The notes beneath the pieces are model-generated. The model saw nothing but the letters and a program-made list of their open reading frames with translations, made no database searches and was not told where the DNA came from. A DNA stretch of 10,999 nucleotides, taken from an uncultured Clostridia bacterium (GTDB lineage: Bacteria > Bacillota > Clostridia > Oscillospirales > Oscillospiraceae). A program made the translations under genes and the position numbers. Location of the stretch: NCBI GenBank assembly GCA_947177115.1, contig CAMWTG010000067.1, positions 1-10,999 of the forward strand, given 5' to 3'. This document shows positions 7,398 through 10,999 of this stretch, piece after piece. How positions within the stretch are numbered: position 1 is the first letter of the stretch; each line of letters begins with the position of its first letter.

Positions 7398-7424
7398 TAA
7401 TCGGCCCGGTTTTTCAAAAATTAA
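7398..7424 (-). promoter_or_regulatory. SigD/FliA-type (sigma-28) flagellin promoter
   Basis: On the minus strand GCCGATTA (7405-7398) closely matches the SigD -10 element (GCCGATAT or GCCGATAA). The -35 position holds TTAA (7424-7421), 15 nt upstream, or TAAT with a 14-nt spacer; the consensus is TAAA. The gene behind it is a flagellin, the classic SigD target, which raises confidence. The predicted transcription start is near 7391. Confidence 0.75.
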
Positions 7425-7597
7425 GGGGGTTTACAGAAATTTTTCCGGAGCCGCGCCGCCGTCCGCCCAGTCTTTGGCAGTTGAATCCAGCCAAAAGTCT
7501 GCATACCTTGCCAGGTTCTGCGGATACTATCCATGTTTTCCAAGGAATACAAAATACTCGCCGCGCCCCGGCGCGGCAGATACGGGAGGAATCGAGA
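7425..7597. other. Intergenic region between the flagellin promoter and the SpoVT-like gene
   Basis: Together with the flagellin leader this is the 361-nt gap between the divergent flagellin and SpoVT-like genes. It holds an imperfectly conserved 23-bp inverted repeat (TTTGGC at 7473-7478, GCCAAA at 7490-7495), a GC hairpin at 7561-7576 and the GGGAGGA ribosome-binding site at 7584-7590. A TTGAAT (7481-7486) with TACCTT 17 nt later is too weak to call as a promoter. No protein-coding gene was recognised in it. Confidence 0.5.
7561..7576 (+). other. GC-rich hairpin just ahead of the SpoVT-like ribosome-binding site
   Basis: CCGCGC and GCGCGG pair perfectly over 6 bp around a CCCG loop, 7 nt upstream of the GGGAGGA site. 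No T-run follows, so it is not a standard terminator; it may shape the 5' end of the SpoVT-like transcript. The function is unknown. Confidence 0.45.
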
Positions 7598-7777
7598 ATG
7601 AAAGCGACTGGAATCGTGCGCCGCATCGATGACCTGGGGCGCGTGGTCATTCCTAAGGAGATCAGAAGAACTATGCGTATTCGAGAGGGCGACCCGTCAC
7701 AGATAATATTGGAACCATGGGAGCGGTTCTGCGGCGGGATGCTGGAGCTGGAGAGGAGAATGGGGTGGGGTACATAA
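7598..7777 (+). CDS. Short SpoVT/AbrB-family DNA-binding protein, probably truncated
   Basis: A 59-residue product. The first 33 residues (MKATGIVRRIDDLGRVVIP, then KEIRRTMRIREGDP) closely match the swapped-hairpin AbrB DNA-binding domain of the sporulation regulator SpoVT. After the GDP at 31-33 the similarity stops: the usual LEIF...GEVILKKYSP strand is replaced by an unfamiliar stretch with Trp and Cys, and TAA follows at residue 60. SpoVT is about 178 residues with a GAF-like C-terminal domain, and AbrB is about 94, so this is much shorter than either. ATG at 7598 is set by GGGAGGA seven nt upstream. It could be a decayed SpoVT paralogue or a short DNA-binding fragment that still forms dimers. 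No simple frameshift that restores the family sequence was seen in the other frames. Confidence 0.6.
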   Translation: MKATGIVRRIDDLGRVVIPKEIRRTMRIREGDPSQIILEPWERFCGGMLELERRMGWGT

Positions 7778-7886
7778 TTTCGGGGTCATATCGTTCTTAA
7801 TACCGGACTATCCCGCAAACAGCACAGATCCCGCCATTCCGGCGGCTGTCTGCCTCAAAAATGGATTTCCGTGAACACACTGCAGG

Positions 7887-7903
7887 GGCGGATCTCATCC
7901 GCC
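7887..7903 (-). other. Perfect 7-bp hairpin directly after the AraC-family stop codon
   Basis: On the minus strand GGCGGAT and ATCCGCC pair perfectly around a GAG loop, one nt after the TGA of the AraC-family gene. It is placed like a terminator, but the following bases (CCTGCAG) lack a T-run. It may block 3' exonucleases or be a Rho-type or weak terminator. Confidence 0.45.
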
Positions 7904-7904
7904 G

Positions 7905-8762
7905 TCATTCCCGCCGCACCGGTTTATTTTCCTTTCTCCACTCTCTGGGCGACAGCCCGTACCGCTTTTTGAAGGCCTGGGAAAAGTGGAGCTGATTGGG
8001 ATATCCGCACCGGCGGGCGATATCGCCGATGGCATCGTTTGTGCTCCGCATCTGCTCGGCGGCCTTGGTCAGCCGCAGGCGGATGATGAACTCCTGGGGC
8101 GTACACCCGATGACGTCCTTGAACAGCTTGCTGAAATAGCTGCGGTTAAGCTTGCAGATGCCGGCGATCTCCTCCACAGTGATGTCCCGCTGGTAGTTCT
8201 GCTGGATAAACGCCACCGCCTCCTGGATATAGAAGTCCCGCAGAGGGCCGTTCGGTTTCTCCCGCCGGGTGGCGGAGGACTGGACCAGCTCATCCAGAAA
8301 CAGGCATAAATGCCCCACCAGATGGAGGGAGGAGGCGTTGGCGTGGTTGGCAATATAGAGCATCCGGTCCCGCAGCTCTTCCCCGGCAGGGGGAGTCTGG
8401 GGGCGGTAGACGGGCTGGGACTGCCCCAGCCCGGCGGCGTCCAGATAGTCCGCCGCCCGCAGCCCATCGAATTCCACCCAAACATATTTCCAGGGCTGCT
8501 CCTCATCGGCGCAGTAGGTGTTCACCTGGCCGGGGCAGATGAGGAAGCCCTGGCCGGCGCTCAGCCGGTGGCGGTGGGTCACGCCGCCATTATCGGTGGA
8601 CTCCAGCGTCCCTTGCCCGGAGATCACGTAGTGGAACAGGTAATGGCTCCGGACAAAAGGGCCGAAGGAGTGCAGAGGTTCGCATTGTTCCCAGCCGAAC
8701 TGGAACAGGCGAAAATCCAGGAAGTTGTCATTGGGGAACATGGAGAAAGAGTATTCGGACAC
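7905..8762 (-). CDS. AraC-family transcriptional regulator with cupin-type sensing domain
   Basis: A cytosolic regulator of 285 residues from the GTG at 8762. The N-terminal half (about residues 25-150) has the AraC-binding cupin pattern: LFHYVISGQGTLES, LSAGQGFLICPGQ and YVWVEFDG. The C-terminal 100 residues hold the two helix-turn-helix motifs (DITVEEIAGICKLNRSYFSK, then IGDIARRCGYPNQLHFSQAF) and the family ending KKRYGLSPREWR. Such proteins usually bind a sugar or other small molecule and activate nearby genes, but no sugar genes are in view, so the effector is unknown. The start is uncertain: a TTG at 8804 would add 14 residues but has no clear ribosome-binding site; the GTG has GGTGA seven nt upstream; ATG at 8741 would begin MFPNDNF. 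It is divergent from feoB, though a regulatory link to feoB is only a possibility. Confidence 0.93.
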   Translation of the reverse strand: MSEYSFSMFPNDNFLDFRLFQFGWEQCEPLHSFGPFVRSHYLFHYVISGQGTLESTDNGGVTHRHRLSAGQGFLICPGQVNTYCADEEQPWKYVWVEFDGLRAADYLDAAGLGQSQPVYRPQTPPAGEELRDRMLYIANHANASSLHLVGHLCLFLDELVQSSATRREKPNGPLRDFYIQEAVAFIQQNYQRDITVEEIAGICKLNRSYFSKLFKDVIGCTPQEFIIRLRLTKAAEQMRSTNDAIGDIARRCGYPNQLHFSQAFKKRYGLSPREWRKENKPVRRE

Positions 8763-8833
8763 AGCATCGTCACCAGCTTTCCTGAGAGCGGGAGCACCCC
8801 GCAAAATTCTTGTCCCATTTTGTACATAAACCG

Positions 8834-8862
8834 ATTATAGCACACCTGCACCTGTTTGTCAC
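8834..8862 (-). promoter_or_regulatory. SigA-type promoter of the AraC-family gene
   Basis: On the minus strand GTGACA (8862-8857) and TATAAT (8839-8834) are separated by exactly 17 nt, matching the -35 in five of six bases and the -10 in all six. The predicted start is near 8827, leaving about 65 nt of leader before the GTG at 8762 or about 23 nt before the TTG at 8804. Confidence 0.8.
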
Positions 8863-8969
8863 GAAAATGTTTTATATTTTTGCGTTTTTTTGAGAAATGC
8901 GGTAAAAACGCTGGCGTGCAAGGCTCTGACAAGGATTTTTGCTCCTGCGGCACCATCCGCCGAACAGGC

Positions 8970-8988
8970 GCATATAGTGACAATATGC
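8970..8988 (+). promoter_or_regulatory. 19-bp palindrome in the feoB leader (candidate metal-regulator operator)
   Basis: GCATATAGTGACAATATGC has perfect 6-bp arms around a 7-nt centre and ends 5 nt before the feoB ribosome-binding site. Fur and DtxR/MntR-family boxes are also 19-bp inverted repeats, and feoB is a typical target. The bases do not match a Fur or IdeR consensus well, so this is a candidate only. Confidence 0.4.
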
Positions 8989-8993
8989 AAAAT

Positions 8994-9002
8994 GAGGAGG
9001 GG
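8994..9002 (+). promoter_or_regulatory. feoB ribosome-binding site that fixes the start codon
   Basis: GAGGAGGGG lies 6 nt before the ATG at 9009. It rules out the longer in-frame reading from 8856, whose extra 51 residues have no FeoB similarity, and disfavours the ATG at 8985, which lies upstream of this site. Confidence 0.85.
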
Positions 9003-9008
9003 ACCAAA

Positions 9009-10877
9009 ATGGCTGTATCCAATGGGACGGGGCCGGTGATCGCCCTGGTGGGCAACCCCAATGTAGGGAAATCCACCGTATTCAACGCCCTGACCAATCT
9101 GCGCCAGCACACCGGCAACTGGCCGGGGAAAACGGTAGAGACCGCCCGGGGGGCGTATACATATCATGACAAGACCTATACCCTGGTGGACCTGCCGGGG
9201 GCCTACTCCCTCCACCCCGGCTCCGCCGAGGAGGAGGTGACCCGGGACTATCTGCTGAGCGGAGAGGCAGATGTAACGCTGGTGGTGGCGGACGCCACCT
9301 GTCTGGAGCGGAATCTGGCTCTGGCGCTGCAGATTCTGGCGGTTTCCTGGCCGGTGGTGCTGTGCGTGAACCTGCTGGACGAGGCGGAGAAGAAGGGCGT
9401 CCGTGTAGACCTGGAGGCCCTGTCCCGGGAGCTGGGCTGTCCGGTGGTAGGGGCCGCCGCACGGGGCGGACGGGGGCTGGATGAACTGCGGAAGAGGCTG
9501 GAGGATGCTGCGGCGCATCCCGGCCCCAGGCCGGAGCTGGCCCTTCCCGCCTGCTCCGGGGACTGCGGCGGCTGCGCCGAGAGCCGCGCGGCGGCGTTTA
9601 TGGCCCGGGCGAAGGCCATCGCCGCCAAGGCATCGGAAATGGACCCGGAGGCAGCCGCCCGCCGGGACCGGCGGCTGGACCGCCTGTTGGCCAGCCGGAG
9701 GACCGGCATCCCGGTAATGCTGCTGCTGCTGGCGGGGATCCTTTGGCTGACCATGGTGGGGGCCAATGTTCCCTCGGAGCTGCTCAGTTCGCTGCTCATG
9801 GGATGGCAGGAGCCTTTGCGGGGGCTCTTCCAGGCCGCGGGGGCCCCCTGGTGGCTGGAGGGAGCATTGGTGGACGGGATGTACCGGACGGTGGCCTGGG
9901 TGGTGTCTGTGATGCTGCCGCCCATGGCGATCTTCTTTCCCCTGTTTACGCTGCTGGAGGACGCGGGATATCTGCCCCGGGTGGCTTTCAATCTGGATCA
10001 TTTCTTCCGGAAGGCCGGGGCCCATGGGCGGCAGAGCCTGACCATGTGCCAGGGACTGGGCTGCAACGCCTGCGGCGTCATGGGCTGCCGGATCATCCAA
10101 AGCCCCCGGGAGCGGCTCATTGCCATCCTCACCAACGCCTTTATCCCCTGCAACGGCCGCCTGCCCACCCTGACTGCGCTGATCGCCATGTTCTTCGTCA
10201 CCGGGTCCGGCCTGTGGAGCAGCTTTGCCTCGGCGGCGCTGCTGATGGGGTGCATTGTGCTGGCGGTAGCCATGACTCTTTGGGCCAGCAAGCTTTTGGC
10301 ACGGACGGCCCTGAAAGGGGAGCCCTCCTCCTTCTCCCTGGAGCTGCCGCCCTACCGGGCGCCTCAGGTGGGGCAGGTGCTGGTGCGGTCCATTCTGGAC
10401 CGGACGCTGTTTGTGCTGGGCCGGGCGGTGGCGGTGGCGGCCCCGGCGGGGCTGCTGATCTGGGCCGCCGCCAACATTTCCGTTGGCGGGGAGAGCATCC
10501 TGCTCCATCTGGCAAATTTCCTACAGCCTCTGGGAGGACTGATGGGGCTGGATGGGATCATCCTGCTGGCCTTCCTTCTGGGATTTCCCGCCAATGAGAT
10601 CGTGGTGCCCTGTATGCTGATGGGGTATCTCTCTACGGGGGCGCTGACCGGCTATGGGAGCCTTTCCGAGCTGCACGGGCTGCTGGCGGCCCACGGGTGG
10701 ACTGCCGCCACGGCGGTATGCGCACTTATTTTCACTTTGTTTCATTTTCCCTGCGGGACTACTTGTGTTACGATTTATAAAGAGACGAAAAGCCTGAAAT
10801 GGACGGCGATAGCGGTGGTTTTGCCCACTGCCGTGGGCGTGGGGCTTTGTGTTTTGATTCATCTGCTGTTGGGGTAG
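9009..10877 (+). CDS. feoB: Ferrous iron transporter FeoB (GTPase-coupled membrane permease)
   Basis: A 622-residue inner-membrane Fe(II) transporter. The cytosolic G domain has G1 GNPNVGKST (15-23), G3 DLPG (61-64) and G4 NLLD (121-124). A helical regulatory region follows, ending in a Cys-rich linker CSGDCGGC (182-189). The membrane part starts near residue 234 and carries two Gate-type repeats with conserved cysteines: GLGCNACGVMGCR (349-361) with AFIPCNGRLP (377-386), then FPANEIVVPC (526-535) with FHFPCGTTC (578-586). It is shorter than E. coli FeoB (773 residues), but clostridial forms of 600-700 are usual. No feoA is visible on either side, which is uncommon though not rare. Expression may respond to iron through the leader palindrome; no clear SigA promoter was found. 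The open reading frame extends back to 8856, but the ribosome-binding site supports 9009. Confidence 0.96.
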   Translation: MAVSNGTGPVIALVGNPNVGKSTVFNALTNLRQHTGNWPGKTVETARGAYTYHDKTYTLVDLPGAYSLHPGSAEEEVTRDYLLSGEADVTLVVADATCLERNLALALQILAVSWPVVLCVNLLDEAEKKGVRVDLEALSRELGCPVVGAAARGGRGLDELRKRLEDAAAHPGPRPELALPACSGDCGGCAESRAAAFMARAKAIAAKASEMDPEAAARRDRRLDRLLASRRTGIPVMLLLLAGILWLTMVGANVPSELLSSLLMGWQEPLRGLFQAAGAPWWLEGALVDGMYRTVAWVVSVMLPPMAIFFPLFTLLEDAGYLPRVAFNLDHFFRKAGAHGRQSLTMCQGLGCNACGVMGCRIIQSPRERLIAILTNAFIPCNGRLPTLTALIAMFFVTGSGLWSSFASAALLMGCIVLAVAMTLWASKLLARTALKGEPSSFSLELPPYRAPQVGQVLVRSILDRTLFVLGRAVAVAAPAGLLIWAAANISVGGESILLHLANFLQPLGGLMGLDGIILLAFLLGFPANEIVVPCMLMGYLSTGALTGYGSLSELHGLLAAHGWTAATAVCALIFTLFHFPCGTTCVTIYKETKSLKWTAIAVVLPTAVGVGLCVLIHLLLG

Positions 10878-10906
10878 GCGGTTCTTCCGCGGCCCCGGAC
10901 TCCGCG

Positions 10907-10934
10907 CCTACTTTTTGTGTGAACAAAAAGTAGG
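10907..10934. repeat. Perfect 12-bp-stem hairpin downstream of feoB
   Basis: CCTACTTTTTGT and ACAAAAAGTAGG are exact inverted repeats around a GTGA loop, starting 30 nt after the feoB stop. It may help end the feoB transcript, but it is not followed by a T-run on either strand. It is the first of three consecutive hairpins and looks like part of a palindromic repeat element. Confidence 0.75.
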
Positions 10935-10944
10935 TAAAAAGTCA

Positions 10945-10963
10945 CTTAAACCTACGGTTTAAG
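10945..10963. repeat. Second hairpin: 8-bp perfect stem, 3-nt loop
   Basis: CTTAAACC and GGTTTAAG pair perfectly around TAC. It lies 10 nt after the first hairpin. It does not encode a recognised site; its regular spacing with its neighbours suggests one composite element. Confidence 0.7.
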
Positions 10964-10980
10964 AATCCCTAGATGATACA

Positions 10981-10999
10981 CGGCCACATCGAGTGGCCG
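10981..10999. repeat. Third hairpin: 7-bp perfect stem, 5-nt loop, at window edge
   Basis: CGGCCAC and GTGGCCG pair perfectly around ATCGA. It lies 17 nt after the second hairpin and reaches the last base, so the stem may be longer and the element may continue beyond the window. Confidence 0.7.

Noticed and set aside
7473..7495. Inverted repeat TTTGGC-N11-GCCAAA upstream of the SpoVT-like gene
   Set aside because: Short arms and a long centre with no promoter to place it against; could easily be chance.
7481..7597. Upstream in-frame extension of the SpoVT-like gene
   Set aside because: Begins without a ribosome-binding site and has no family similarity before the MKATGIVRR start, which has GGGAGGA in place.
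8856..9008. N-terminal extension of FeoB from the ATG at 8856
   Set aside because: No FeoB similarity in the 51 extra residues, it overlaps the AraC-gene promoter, and a strong ribosome-binding site precedes the ATG at 9009.
8859..10508. Long minus-strand reading frame (549 codons) opposite feoB
   Set aside because: Gln/Pro/Gly-rich antisense shadow of FeoB with no family resemblance.
1..10999. CRISPR array, tRNA, rRNA or transposase gene
   Set aside because: No regularly spaced direct repeats, no tRNA-like cloverleaf and no transposase motifs were seen on either strand.

Overview
The window reads as a GC-rich, flagellated, probably spore-related Clostridia member, most like the Oscillospiraceae gut commensals (low confidence on genus). 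Reasons: Gram-positive-type ribosome-binding sites (GGAGG), a SigD-type flagellin promoter, a SpoVT/AbrB-type N-terminus, a clostridial-type FeoB and a typical Firmicute AraC regulator. No rRNA, tRNA, CRISPR array or transposase gene is visible.

Bases 1-7424 form one leftward (minus-strand) unit. It starts at a SigD-like promoter (7398-7424) with a leader of about 155 nt. It then encodes a large 679-aa flagellin (7236-5197), a strong terminator-like hairpin (5157-5125), a 682-aa protein with a TPR-like N-terminus and a sulfotransferase-like core (5112-3064), and a 173-aa APS-kinase-like P-loop kinase (3054-2533). A 669-aa three-domain protein follows (2536-527): nucleotidyltransferase, TagD-like cytidylyltransferase and phosphoenolpyruvate mutase. 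Last is an iron-type alcohol dehydrogenase (525-1), cut by the window edge. Spacings after the flagellin are 9 nt, a 4-nt ATGA overlap and 1 nt, so the enzymes are almost certainly co-expressed.

Together these genes suggest that PEP is converted to a C-P compound, reduced (for example to 2-hydroxyethylphosphonate) and activated as a CMP ester. The ester may then be tagged by the APS-kinase-like enzyme with a 3'-phosphate and transferred by the sulfotransferase-like protein, with flagellin as the obvious acceptor. This parallels three known precedents: Fom1 (a fused cytidylyltransferase and PEP mutase in fosfomycin synthesis), the Campylobacter CDP-phosphoramidate kinase of capsule modification, and the phosphate-linked flagellin modifications of Clostridioides difficile. 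A phosphonate-decorated flagellin made this way is an inference, but it is the most interesting possibility here. The phosphonopyruvate decarboxylase that the pathway needs is not in view and would be expected just beyond base 1.

Bases 7425-8840 hold a 361-nt intergenic region, a short SpoVT/AbrB-like gene that looks truncated (7598-7777, plus strand), and an AraC-family regulator on the minus strand with a near-consensus SigA promoter (8834-8862).

Bases 8841-10999 hold a divergent feoB (9009-10877, ferrous iron transporter) with a 19-bp palindrome in its leader. Three close-packed perfect hairpins fill most of the 93 nt from 10907 to the end of the window; they look like a structured repeat element.
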